Shown here piece by piece: positions 1 through 12,610 of a DNA stretch of 64,000 nucleotides. A model generated the notes under the pieces. It made no database searches. It was given only the letters and a program-made list of their open reading frames with translations, and was not told the DNA's origin. This stretch comes from Polymyxa betae (taxonomy: Eukaryota > Endomyxa > Phytomyxea > Plasmodiophorida > Plasmodiophoridae). Where the stretch lies: NCBI GenBank assembly GCA_003693705.1, contig RBZT01000563.1, positions 124,001 to 188,000 on the forward strand, in the 5' to 3' direction. The position numbers were made by a program, and so were the translations under genes. Each line of letters opens with the position of its first letter. The stretch's first letter is position 1.

Positions 1-3000
1 TCTGAAACCAGCAAGTGTCGTCGGAAGTTCTGTATTACGAATGATCCACCTTTCAAAGATATTACAAAAGTACTATCATGAGAATCGGCTTACGGACTCT
101 ATTAGAACAGCAGTGGAACTCTGTCATCATGTTGAAACATTCGTTGTCGATCTCGATCCGGTTATCGAATCTTCAGCAGTCCAGATCAAATCCGCTTCCG
201 AGCAGCGTCAATTTGTTGATGCGATCATGGTTCTATCTGAAACGTACCTTTCTGCGTCGTATAGTCTCCCGGAACTGAACGATGAACTCACTTTGATACG
301 TTGGCGTCGCACTATTGTTCTATGCACGTTGGCGGTTATGTACGATTTGGTGATCCGCTCAGAATGTGGACAGGGAACTGCAATATCATCAACTCTGCAA
401 CGGTTTCATCTGGATCTTTGCGATCGTGATGGTATCAGCAATAACTTCCCATCGTTGCTTTTTACTTGTGCTGAGACAACTTTAGGATCCAATTTAGATA
501 CGGCTCTGAGAGACGCTCAGTTTCCTAATGAGCCAAAAATGGCAGATGCCAGATCCCGTCTGATCCAATATTTCCGGCAACAATTGCACAACAGACCTTC
601 TCAATCTCTCACGGTTTATGCACTTTCGGTTAGGCTATTGATATCGCTAAACAATTCGTTTTAATTGTTTGCTTTAGGGTCAGGTTCAATCCACAGATAC
701 AATCGCACAATTCATTACCACTGCCATAATAAACGGGCAAGTGTCGAATAATGCTAAAGTGGATAGAAACATGCCGAGCTTGGAGGCTCTGACCATTCTG
801 TCATCTTCCACGAATCAGCAGCTGGATAACATGTGCTTCGGTTTGAGGCAATACCTGTTTCTTCTCGTTCATATTGCCATCTCTATGGACCACTGTATGC
901 TTGAGATATCATGTGGTATAACTTCTGAATAATGTCAGGCTGTCTGATACGCCCCGGATTATATTTATCAGTTGCTCTTCAGCCCCGTTTTATCATTGAC
1001 AAATTCTGCTCAGATTCGGCATTCGTGTGTATCTCAATGATGAGACGAAAGCAACTTCGATTCAGCAACAATCAGTCATCGTTTGTTGATCGATTACTAT
1101 CGAAGGTCTCTAATAGCTTCTCATCGTTTGGATTACATGGTCTGATTCCTTTCAGATTGGAACTGGTATGCAAACTTTCTTATCTGCACAAGAATCGGCG
1201 CTGCTTTCACGCATCGTCAGGGACAGCAGTGGCCCGATGACTCTGCATCTTCTTTTAGATTTTGTCGCTTGCCATAGACTGCATCTTATAAACTGGACAT
1301 GCTTCCAACAATTATTCACCTACTGCTTGTTTCGATGTGGTGAAACGGTATCTGCTTGCATAATTTGTACTCTAGAAGCCTCATTGCTTTCAGGCAACGC
1401 AAATGTACAGTAGCCAAACAATGATTCCGTCACACGTTGGCTTTTTTCGGAATTGTGCTTTGTTAGAACATAATGTTTCAAAGAGCCTAGTTTCAGTTTG
1501 CATTTCTCTTGCTGAAGTCGTTCTGCAGGTATACTTTCATCAAAATCTAGGAGTTGATATTTATTCCTTCTGCGCAGGATCCATCGTGTTCATCTTCCGC
1601 TTTCAGGTTTTTGTACGAAACTTTTACTTGCATTGTTCATTATTTCAAAAACACTTGCGACGCTGGAATCTCGAGGCTGCATCAATACTGCAAAGATAAG
1701 ATGTATCCTCGATTGCGAGCTATGATTGAATCGCTATTCGAATCGTGTAACGATTCTACGCAGTCGCTAGAAGAGATCTCGAAGTTTTTCGTCTCAATAA
1801 TTAGGTGAAATTATCGCAGCACAGTTACCGATTCATATTGGTTAAAGTTTTTGTAGATGCCGCGAAAATTCTGATGATGCCAAGATTGCAATAGCGTTCA
1901 TCGAGACGTGGTCTTCCCACAATGTCTACCTTAGAGATAACATGTTACCTGATGCGATTCGATGCTCTATTACATTTCAAAGATTTGCTTCAGACACTAT
2001 TGTTTCGGATTCTTTCATAGATGAAGCCATAAGGAATATATGTTTTGGGAATAACCCTTCTTTGTTCCGACCAGCATTTGCACCCACTCAGTCATCATGG
2101 AATTCTTCTACCTGCTGCTTTGTTGAAAATCCTATAATATCCATTTCGTTCGATTCTGTCATCGAGATTCCTTTACAAGGGTTTGCTGTCAAAATGAGAA
2201 ACGGATCTGTGCGGCCACTATCCCATCCTAACTTGCTCTTTTACTCAGAAGAAAATATCTTGCTCCGAGACGATTCGTTTATAGCTGTGCCAAGATCCAA
2301 GCTGCCAGCTTGCCTTCAAAACGTAATATCCAAGACTCCCTCTTTATCATTGTGGCGTAAACTGGGCACGACTCAAGTGGCGACTGACGATACTTCGCTT
2401 GTCATTTCATTGAAGAGGTTCTTTGCAGAACCCGAACTGGTTGATGCAAAAGCCAAAAAGACAACACCAAAGCCGTCCAACTCAAAAGCGCCAGAAACAG
2501 AAGAACCTCCAGATGATCGTGCATTGCTTCTCAAGCAATATCCAGAGCTTCGGGAATTTTGTGGATGTGTTCATGACAAGAACCTTGGTCACCTCATTCG
2601 AGAAGACGATGTCTGCCTAGAGCTTCGGACAGCTTTCAACAATCTATTCGTGCCTGGACCTGTCTCATACTGGACAGATAATGAACCAATTGAACCCGGC
2701 AAACCAGCCGACATCAACCGAATTGTTCTACCTGGCGGAATTCATGCTTCTATCGACAAAGAGTATGACCGCCTACAGCTCAATATCGGGTATGAATTGA
2801 TCAAACGCCGTTTTAATGTTTCCTTCATGAATTAATATGATGTCATCAATAGGGGCGAGGTTCTTGTTACGGAAGCCCCGAATGAGCCATTGATTGGTCT
2901 TCTTAAAGGGTTCCCTCCTTACTGTACTCTTCGCCATCAATCAAGGGGTTCATGCCACGTCCTTTTCCATCATCCCGCCTTGTGCATTCCAATCCATTCT

Positions 3001-6000
3001 TCGCAACTCGTTTTTGACGAGTTACGATTAACAGTTGGTCTTCGCCTGTGGATTGCTCTCCAATTCACGCGATTGCTGCGATTCGAGGAAGCTTTCGAAA
3101 TGATAGCCCCTATTAATGCCGTAGAATGGAGCGACAGTTTCTTTCAGAGTTGGGTCAGTTTCTCTCCTGTTCATCCTGCTCAATGCTCTTTGAGATTGAC
3201 CATTATTTCGCGGGTTTTAAGAGACCACCCCAGCAAATCTCATTTGATTTCGCGACTTTCTGAACATATCTCGAATTACGAATCACTACGATCCTCTCTC
3301 CCGCTTCAGTTTCGAATTCAGCGCTCTGAATGGCGAGTGCTTCTTTCATACCATGCCCAGGTTAATAACCAGTCTATCAACAGCTTCCATGATAAGTGGC
3401 AGCAAATTAGAGATCTGGCTTTAAATAGGTTTGAATTTATACATCCTCGGCGATGGAAATTGGAGTTTTTGACTGACGATCCGATCGTGTCAAACTTTAA
3501 TTATCAGGGAACCAACAGCGATACCGTCCGTGTTTGCGATCAAATATGGAAAGCTCAAACAATCGACAAAGGCGGGTTCGTTTCGCTCTACGAGATGCTA
3601 ACTGGGAGACTGGACATAGTGTTTAACAGCAAACGGATCACTGTTGATGCTGCAGCATTATTAGCTCGCGTGCTGTTCTTTAAACAATTCAGACTGCCGG
3701 CTGGGCCAGATCCGATGTTGGGTCCGTTTGCTATCATCGATTGTCTGCTATTTATGGCCGATGGCCTCATCATCCAGAATATTGAAGCCTCTCGAAGTTC
3801 ACGCCAGATATCATTGAATGACCAACCTGCAACGCTTTCCTCATTCCTTGATTTCCTGCGATTCCCTCCATTTCCTCGAGGTTCTCGTTTTCTCCTTTGT
3901 CCACTCAAGATCTAATTGATTTGTGCAGGTAAAGATGGGCGAGTACATGTACTGCCTTCGTCGTCTTCAACCGAGTGGGCGATCTTTGCTGATCGGTTGA
4001 TGTCAATATGTGATGCTATTCGTCCAAGACCGTCACCAAGCGTAGAAGATGATGTTAATGGTGCAGATATTCTCAATGCCGCTTCGTCTGCAGTTCCATC
4101 TCGAGCTTCGTCTGCATCAGCTATAGCTTCCAGGCGAAAGGGGCGTGAACCCGGATGGCGTTGGGCACCTGCCAGGATCTCGGCTAGGCAACGCTATGAT
4201 GCTGCTGTTTTTGAAGTTGAACAACCCGATTTTTCGGAAATTTGTCAATCGACCTGTAAGACACTACTGACCAATTTTAACAGCAACGTTGACTTCTGCG
4301 ATCACGTTTCTGGATTTCTGCAATCGACAACCTTATGGATGCTGATCTCTAGCTGGCTGTCGATGGATGCAGCTGATCAAATGAAACATCTAGCCTTAAG
4401 TCGGCTATCGATAGATTCGGAGCTTGTCCTGAGGTCCATTACAACTGCTGTCGAAGCTGGAATCTTAATCGGGCACAATTTTGGCAACGAAAATAATCTC
4501 AAGAAACGTTATATCAATGCTCTGGAATCTGTTATAACGTTTATCGAGCATATACCGGGTATGCCTGCCAGCTCTAACGAAGCAACTGCGCTCGTAGTAC
4601 AAGCTGTTGATAAACCTACAATTATTATTGCCGATAATGTCCTGCATTTCCGGCAGCTTTCGGACGCATTAACTGGATTCCTTCGCCATCCTTTATTCGC
4701 TAACATTCCACATTGCATTTCGGTTGGCATCGTTCCGTATTTACAAACGGCAACTGATATCCCGCGCAGGAAACGGATTTAATTCCCGCTTCAATAGCTG
4801 AATGTTTAGGAGGTTCGAATGGCTTGATTATTACTACTGGTTTCGCTGTGGAGAAATTTCTTGCGAATGTCCAGCTAAATTTGTGTTCGACAAAGAATAC
4901 CGAAAACTGCTTCGAATTCTGTCATGCGTTTCAGAAACTTTCGGAAGCTCATTGTGTCGCCTTCCCATATGATGATTTTGTGTTCAAGCCCATCACCTTC
5001 ATTAACACATCAAATTTGAGCAACGGTCGGTGTTGTGCCGAAGTATTTCGCGATCGCTGCAATTTAGCTCTTCATATACTGGATGGATTTATGGCTCCAT
5101 CTGAGGCAATTGCCATGGCATCTATCCGCAATAACGATTCTGCCTTTCTTTCAACTGCTTCTCTGGCTTATATGCGATTACATAAGGTTTTTATCGTAGG
5201 GCTTCGCTCGGTCTTTTTAACAAACATGCTTAGGAACTGCAACAACTTAGGCTTGATGGCGTAATCGAGGGAACACATTTTGTCAATTATCAGGATAAAG
5301 TCGCTGTATTTGACGCATATGAGCGTCATCTGCTGCATGCTGTGCTGGAATGGGCTATTATGCTATTGATCGATACTGGTATATGTTCTGTTAACGGGTG
5401 TCGTCACTTTAACGATTCGACATCGAACTTACCGGCGTCTGACGTCGCGAAACGATTCATTCTAGCAGATTATGCAGCTGCCGCCTGTCTTTATGAGCGC
5501 TTCGAGTATGATGAGCGCTCAAGAGCCGTTTTAGTGCACGGTAGGATAAATTGACAGTCGCTTGCTACTAGCTCTTAGTCAATTTTACAGCTCGTTTCTG
5601 GATACGTCAGATCATTCCATTTCTGATGACCCAGAGATGCGGCATTACTTTTGCAAGGATTAGCGAAGACGATCTCGTGGCGCGACCGCTGTCCGATGGC
5701 AGATTTCAATCGGATTGTATTTACTTCCAAAATATGGATGTGACGATCGGTACAACCATCATGATGTTTTATTCAGAAGGGTTTGTACATGCATGAAATG
5801 ATCCATCTCACTTTTACTGACCATTCACTTCTAGGCTGAATAAGAATGATACCGAAAGGTTGATCACTCAAATGCAGAATGACTGGTTTTATGAAGGCAC
5901 AACGCCCAGTCAGTATGATCGCCCGAGCCAGCATGAGTTGCAATCTTGGCTCGGAACAACCAACGTATCGCTCAGGTTTAAGTATTTAGTAATTGGTGCT

Positions 6001-8748
6001 CGTAACTTATCTGTCGACAGATCCTTGGAAAAATCATCCTCTTTGTTTGAATTTGTTCACGATCGCGTTTGTTACCAGCTGCCTGCAATCCGTCACTACC
6101 TAACCAGGCAAGTTCTGCCGCAAATAACACGATGGCCGACGGATTGCCTCAACGTTGATCTGAGGGATTTGCCCCTCATTCCGAACTCAGATGATCTACC
6201 TTCTGCATATAATTTCATTGGTATCTCGGCGATTGAAGCTCTAAGCTGCGCTATACGCTCAGTCAATATACATCATCTAATATCATCAGTGCTACCTTCA
6301 CGAGCAGTTCCGCCTGAGTTAGGGCGTTTTATAAAAGGGTTAACTGTCTCGATTGATCAGTCTGGTAATCAAAAGATTTAGTAGATTTAAACTGTAGACT
6401 GAATATTATCCAAGGATCATTGCAACTTAAAAGACATCAACGTAGGCTGGAGTTGCTTCGTGCTCAGATTGCATCCATTTCTGAAATCCCGGATACCCCA
6501 CAACAGCAGATAATTCAACAGTATTATTCGTTGGCGGAGCTCATGCAAAAAGGAACAAAATGTATATTTGCTTGCGTCCAGTTCGCGATATGCTGAATTT
6601 AAACTGTAGGCAAATCAAATGCTTTCCGATGTGAGAACGATTTCCATTTAGAGATGCGAAGTTTAGAAACAATATGGGCAACTACAGAGCCCAATGGAAT
6701 GACATTTGCCAAAGTGTCATCATTACCAAATGATTCCATTATCGATATTTTGCCCTGTTCACCCATTACTTCCGAACGAGACCAAAAGCTTTCCAAGTAT
6801 GGATTCTGGCAATGTGTCGCTAGTAATGTTAATGTCTGTGTAGACACTGTCTCAAATGGAATATTGCTGGCATTGATGTCAACTCTCTTCATAGAATCGC
6901 TTTTCCCTTACGGGCAGAGAATGGGTTTACCTTTCCCTCTATCTTCACTTCCCGTAATCATCAGAACCTTTGCGATATTGACGTCGTACTGGAGCTCTAT
7001 CTTACGGGGGCAGAGTCAAGTTGTAGGAGCCTCTTTCCAGTTCGCCTTCCGTCCAATCTCCGAAGCGGCCTGTTGCGTCATCTGGGACCAGATTTCGTCG
7101 TCAGGGTAACTGTATTGGAAATTGGGCCTGTCAGCGCATTGAAGTATACTTAGAACCTGGAAGAGCTCTTTGGGAAATGGCAAATTCGATTTCCTTTAGA
7201 CGAGTGCGTTTCCGATCTTGATCATTGCAAGCTTGTAGCTTCAAAAGGATCAGGCATCCGGCCCAAAATTAAGTCAACATTTTTGACCAGAGAACCTCAA
7301 TCTCATTGTCAGACGTCGCATTCGGTTGATGAGTCGGAGCTCAACTCTGTTCTAAAACCAGAGCATTTGAAAGAATTACTTGACAGAATTGAACAAAACA
7401 TCTCTGATTCGAATTGCTATTTTGTCGCAATAACATTACAAGAAGCGTCGACATTATTTTCGTTGATGGATTCTACCACCGATATTCACCAGATTGGAAG
7501 TAAGATATTTCGAATGTCGATAGCTTTTTTATGACTGATGCTCTTAGTGTGTCTTCGCAGCCTGGATTCTGGCAACATTTTAGCGCGATCTAATCGATAC
7601 CGATGTGCCGGGTTCTCGACCATTAACAGTGCAATGTCATGCTTACATTATGCTAACGGCGAAGTACAGTCGACAGATTACAATTCCCTGGTCATGCGCC
7701 ATATCTTAGATCCGATTCCTGAGTCGCAACGGTTACGAATGCTGAAGGAGTTCATCGGTGAGCAGAATGTACATGATGGTCCATTTTCTCGCTAATAATC
7801 GTAGATGTTTCTGGTCGGATTCGCGATCTCCGTTCTTGGGATTTTTCCCCCTTGGCACAAATTTTCCACATCGGGGAAAGCATGCTTACCACACAATTAC
7901 GCAAATGCTTTGCAAAGCTTAAAAATGGAATCATCCTGAGGTCAGTGAGCCGAGAATTTGCTATTGGGTAAATGTTAGTTGACGATTACTGCTAGATATG
8001 GCAATAATGTCGCCAGCTGCTTTGATTACCTCGACAGGAATCATGATGGTTTCATAACTGCAAGCGAACTGGAATACACCTTAAATGAGCTCAAACTAGG
8101 TTTCGCGCCTCAGGATTTCCAATGCATTCTGCTTGATTGTGATATGAATTCGGATGGGGTTATCGATTTTGCAGAATTTACGGTTCTTGTTTTCGGAAGT
8201 GATACGAACAACGACTCTTTAAAAGACACAATACAGAGGCATGGTGAAATCGATCAAGAAAAAACCGAAAAATGGAAGGCTCAGCTAAGAAACGAAGAAG
8301 TAATTATGTTAACAGACCCATCTTTAGCATTGCACTCATTGGAATCTAGGCTCGTAAGGAAGCAGTCCATTATGAATTAATGAATGACACCACACGGTAT
8401 GAGACAATGAAGCCCCTGGTTTCGTCGCTTCGCTGGCAATATCACAAGGCAATGTCGGCTGCTAAAGTTGCTTTAAACTGCCACAAACAAATTCTTCCGT
8501 TGCAGCAAATACACCATCTAGGCGAGAGGTCGGCCATTTCGGTAAAGGTTGCTCAACTCACTCAAAGGGAGCGGCAAGCGCAGGAGGAGCTAGCTAGATC
8601 CAGACTTCACATTGACGAGGTGAAGCGCTCCATCCGTAAAATCGACCCGACATTCGGAACCAACGACAGCTACGCAAAGCCTTGGTTCAGCTCTGATGTC
8701 GAAATGAATGACGAGGACGAAGTTCCAAACAAGGTCACAATAAAATGA
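1..8748 (+). CDS. Very large unidentified protein with C-terminal EF-hand pair (5' end missing)
   Basis: I do not recognise the family. Coding potential runs on the plus strand from the window start to a TGA at 8746-8748, broken by short introns. Several joins keep frame: near 2830 (RRFN to RGEVLV), near 3882 (FPR to GKDG), near 4728 (VGI to ETDLIP), near 5190-5240 (to ELQQLRLDGVIEG) and 8355 to 8406. At least 1942-8748 therefore looks like one gene; 1-1941 is probably the same. Most of it looks alpha-helical, with no clear domain. At 8025-8200 there are two canonical EF-hands (loops DRNHDGFITASE and DCDMNSDGVIDF), so Ca2+ binding is likely. A charged helical tail follows, rich in Q, R and E. 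It could be a giant cytoskeletal or trafficking scaffold, but no function can be assigned. Splitting into two genes around 6400-7300, where exons are hardest to join, cannot be excluded. Confidence 0.5.
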
Positions 8749-8804
8749 CATAGACAGGGTCTCATTCAAAGGTAGAAAGGCAATTACGAAAGAAGCTCAG
8801 CTCA

Positions 8805-8873
8805 TGTAACGTAATCAATCTGCTGATCAATTGGCAGCCGAGCCCTAAATGCGCATAATGTTGTAATGTTACA
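8805..8873 (+). promoter_or_regulatory. Candidate upstream element TGTAACGTAATC / TGTAATGTTACA
   Basis: The 200-base gap between the EF-hand gene and the RhoGEF gene holds TGTAACGTAATC (8805-8816) and the inverted repeat TGTAATGTTACA (8862-8873). These lie about 75-145 bases before the ATG at 8950. Closely similar sequences lie upstream of V-ATPase d, TAPT1 and the APC transporter. A promoter role is inferred from this recurrence only. Confidence 0.3.
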
Positions 8874-8949
8874 GAGCAGCAGCCCATAAATCTTTCCTTG
8901 ATAATCGGAACGGTCCTGATTACTCACTGGTGATTAGAGTGAAAAATCG

Positions 8950-11650
8950 ATGCTGCTTGCACCCTCGCTGAATGACGACCTGGTGTACGAGAGTCGCCTG
9001 AATGCTGTGATATTTGCATTCACGCCACCACCGAGACGTGGAACCCGATGCTTACGCCGCTATCTTGACCTGCTTGTAAAGATCAGGCAAATGCATACCA
9101 TGCTGCGAAGAAAGACCCTGCTGGATGTCACTCTTTTCGTTCGACAGATGCAGTGGTATTGTGACGTGGCTTACATTGCACATGCTGCTTTACAAGAAGT
9201 TGGCAATTCTGAAGAGTTGTTACAGCGCCTAAGCATTGCTGGAAACGATCGCCGTGCATATGGGTAGTATTTCGACCTGCATTGAGGCTTTTATTTATTT
9301 GAATTGTAGCATGAAAGGAAGGCACCTTTTCTTTCTGGTATTGGATCAACCTAGAAAGATGTGCCTTGCTCCCCCATTCGGTGAACTGACAGCCGTAGAG
9401 GACGTGGCTGCTTTTATAGACCTCGTCAAATCAGATATTGCACGAGTTGAAGTTCTGTGTGATATTGCCTCCCAGATAAATGCACCATTCGGGAATACAA
9501 CCCTGTCTTTGAGCCATCCAACACGCTTCCTTTTTGATCGTGACCTTCTGTCACAAGTCAGTCCAATCCAGTCCAAGATAATCACAGTTTATCAGTATGC
9601 ATACCTAGATCATAATTCGGTTATGTGACAGCATCTAATAGATTCTCTGATGTGATCATCGGGGCGTATTATGAGGCGCGAGGCCGCCTGATTGCGAGCT
9701 TCATTATCGATCTGTATGGCGCTTCTGTCGGAAACATCACCCCGTCTGCTGTCGTTTTGAAGAACGACGGCGATCAAGATTGTGTCATTCTGAAAGCGGA
9801 TACCCCTGATGAGATGTCACAATGGGTAAAAAGGGTGAATGATAGTATATCAGCATTATCGTTTGATCAGTCGCAATGGATGGACGATTCATGCTCGTCA
9901 ACGTGTGTTAAGTGCTGCCAACCATTCAGTTTGGCTATCAGAAGGCATCATTGTCGGCGATGTGGCTCACTAGTTTGCAACAAATGCTCCAATCGATTAG
10001 TGTTATTGCCTTTTCTCGATCGAAAAAGAAGGAAACGCATCTGTGACAGCTGTTTCGAGATAAGGAAGTATGTTGGCCTCAGGAGGATGACCTCAAGCGA
10101 TTTTGAGCTCATTCAAGCGTTCCTTAACTTTATGGAAAGGAATATTGCTCGACGACAGCTTTGTTTGAAACTGCTCTCTGAAGCAGGGATACATCAGTCC
10201 GATCTCGGCGCTTATCGAAACTTTAGTCCTAATGCATTGATGCCTGACCAAATACGTGATTTATCGATTCACTTCGAAAGTATGTATAGCTCAAGCTGCG
10301 CTTTCGTCGACGCTTTGTCACATTTAACTTCGACGTGGAAGGAGGATGTCGATCAGAATGTTGGCGATCTGTTAAGCGACCATGCTCGTTTTTTTGGCGA
10401 ATTATCTTCTTACATCAGCGAAATCAACGATATTTCAGAGCTGTCAAGCCAAGAAAAGGCATTTACCAACGATATTTTCCGCCCGATTCGCCAGATTTCC
10501 TCGATCAGAGATGCGATTGATCAGATACTAAAGGAGACACCGGAATCCCATCCTGATTACGCCAGCCTTTCTTTAGTCATGCATGTAATTCAGGATTGCG
10601 CTGCAGCCGCTTCACAATGCATTTCACGTTTTGAGGGGAGTGTCATGTTCGCCGAGATCGAACTGAAATTCGCCAAACCGATTTCTTTTTATCGACCCGG
10701 ACGGGCGTTCATCTCCGAAGGCACTTTGAGACGACAAATGTTTTCCCGGAAAGTGTACTCAATTATACTCTTTTCCGATCTCATCATTATTTCAAAATCA
10801 TTTGCTACCGGTTTGATACCTCGGTGGCGAATTGAAACCCTTGTTCATCTGCCTTGCATTCAACAACTTGATGACACGACCTGGCGTCTGTCATGGCTTT
10901 CTTCCTGTATCACGTTTGAACCGCTACAGCCAAGCCAATGGGTGCATGATATTGTACGAATAACATCCAGGGCGACACATTCGTCTCCAGGAGCTATGCT
11001 GCAGCCCAAGAATTGGGTCCCTGACTCAGCTGATAGTTGCTGCTCGGTATGCTCAAAATCATTCTCTATGGTACTTTTTTATTGTTCGTCTTCATTCGTG
11101 CGGGTGATTCGCTGTAGATCGTCCGGCGACATCATTGTCGATATTGTGGTGATCTGGTGTGTCATCAGTGTTCGACAGGACGGGTGTCGTTAACTGGAGA
11201 GAAAGGCAACAACGTCACTGTTCGAGTTTGCGACAAGTGTCACCCTGCAAGTGTATCTAGGGATACCTCAAGCATTGCCGACGAAGGAAGTGATGACGAG
11301 GTTGAAGTGGAAGACAGCGAAGGCGATAGTTCGCCCAGTCTAAACGCTTCGTTTTCTGGTCTGTTATCCAGATCTGTTGGGAACGCTTTAGATAACTGGA
11401 TGTCGAATACTGATGCTAATAACTGCCTGATATGTGATAGACAATTCACAATTGGTCGAAGACGTCATCATTGTCGTGAATGGTCAGTTTTTTTCGTCAA
11501 TTTCATAATCAACTGAGTTGCATTTTTAGTGGAGCGCTTGTCTGTAAGATGTGCTCGACATCTCGAATGATCTTAGAGCATATCAGCAAAACGGAACGGG
11601 TTCGCATTTGTGACCGGTGCGCTCCAGAAATTTCTGATCGCACAGAATAA
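8950..11650 (+). CDS. PH-FYVE-RhoGEF-PH-FYVE-FYVE protein (Dbl-family exchange factor)
   Basis: Likely activates a Rho-type GTPase at phosphatidylinositol-3-phosphate membranes. After a helical N-terminus, a PH domain ends near 9860 (conserved Trp in MSQWVKRVND). FYVE 1 lies at about 9890-10060, with WMDD, RRHHCRRCG and paired cysteines. A Dbl-homology domain spans about 10090-10670 and a second PH domain about 10680-10970. FYVE 2 (11020-11250) has RRHHCRYCG and FYVE 3 (11400-11640) RRRHHCREC. Frame-keeping introns include 9264-9309, 9595-9641 (joining VYQ to FSDVIIG), one after 11075 and one inside FYVE 3 (donor after CGTGAATG, joining REC to GALVCK). FGD-type RhoGEFs have DH-PH-FYVE-PH order; here FYVE precedes DH and two more follow. 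Stop TAA is at 11648-11650. The N-terminal 200 residues are unassigned. The start is the first ATG after the intergenic gap. Confidence 0.85.
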
Positions 11651-12610
11651 TGAAGTATTGCTTTATGTGTGAACGCATATAATCGAATGCTTCTCTTGCA
11701 GAAAGTCAGGATAAACTAGTTGAAAGAAATCAGCATTATTACAGATCGGTTCTCGGTTTGCTAAAGACCATCGACCTCTGATGAAAATAGGACTTCGAAA
11801 ATAGATAACTGCATTGAATTGGATTGATAGTTGATGCTCTCCATGATTAGAAACATTGGAACTATATGAGCGTTCGAACGATTCCCGAATCTACCTGCCG
11901 TTTTGCTCTGTCTAGTCCTCAGCAGTAAGAATCCCGAACTATTTATAACTTTGCAAAGATTGGACCCCTAGTTTTGGAAAGAAAAGGTGATTGATTTTTG
12001 GAGAGAGGGGTTAGAGGAACCCCTTTTTTGTCGCTTATGGGCGCTACATACCCCAGTCACAGGGCAGCGGATGAGCAAGAACACAGATTTGTCCAGCTGT
12101 TTAACCTCTCCAAGTACAACTTTCTGGAATCTAACACTTATTTACGATGGTTCGCTCGAGAATACTGCCAGCGAGATCATAATTCAAATATATTATGGAG
12201 GAGTTTGATCGTCTCAAGTTTCAAATTCAGAGCATCAGTCACCTATCCCAGGTGATCACACAAGCGCAATACTTTTGCATCGGCCAGATTCGGGAGATGA
12301 TCTGGCAGAAGCAGCTTCTCAATAACAGATACAAGGCGTTGGACGATTCTGCTACTCTGTTCGATCAGTATCTGCCAGTTTCCCCAGAGCATAACCCTTA
12401 TGGCGAATTGTGATACATATCAAGTCTACCAGTCGCATTTCAAGAATTACCCATCCTGATCTGAAACTCGAATAAAGGTTCAAATCATTATTTAGGTAAT
12501 TTATTTTGTCTAAAGCACACGTTGATTGGCTTGAGCAAGCTAAAACGAAACATTCTGCAGAACCAATCTCTTCTATTGTCTTTATTAGCCAACAGGCCAA
12601 GATTAATAGT
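11651..12610. other. Gap between convergent genes, with possible small gene at about 11998-12413
   Basis: 11651-11990 shows nothing recognisable. From about 11998 to 12413 on the plus strand, overlapping reading frames could be exons of a small gene. One frame contains HRFVQLFNLSKYNFLESNTYL, faintly like the start of the Mediator subunit MED31 fold. A second, from 12195 to 12413, is helical (MEEFDRLKFQIQSISHL...) and ends PYGEL. I could not find splice sites that join them into a convincing MED31, so no gene is called. 12414-12610 is AT-rich and probably holds the 3' ends of this unit and of the ferlin gene. Confidence 0.3.

Noticed and set aside
1942-5264. Assignment of the large 5' gene to CYFIP, strumpellin or SWIP (WAVE/WASH complexes)
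   Set aside because: Only loose helical similarity; none of the motifs I know from these families aligns.
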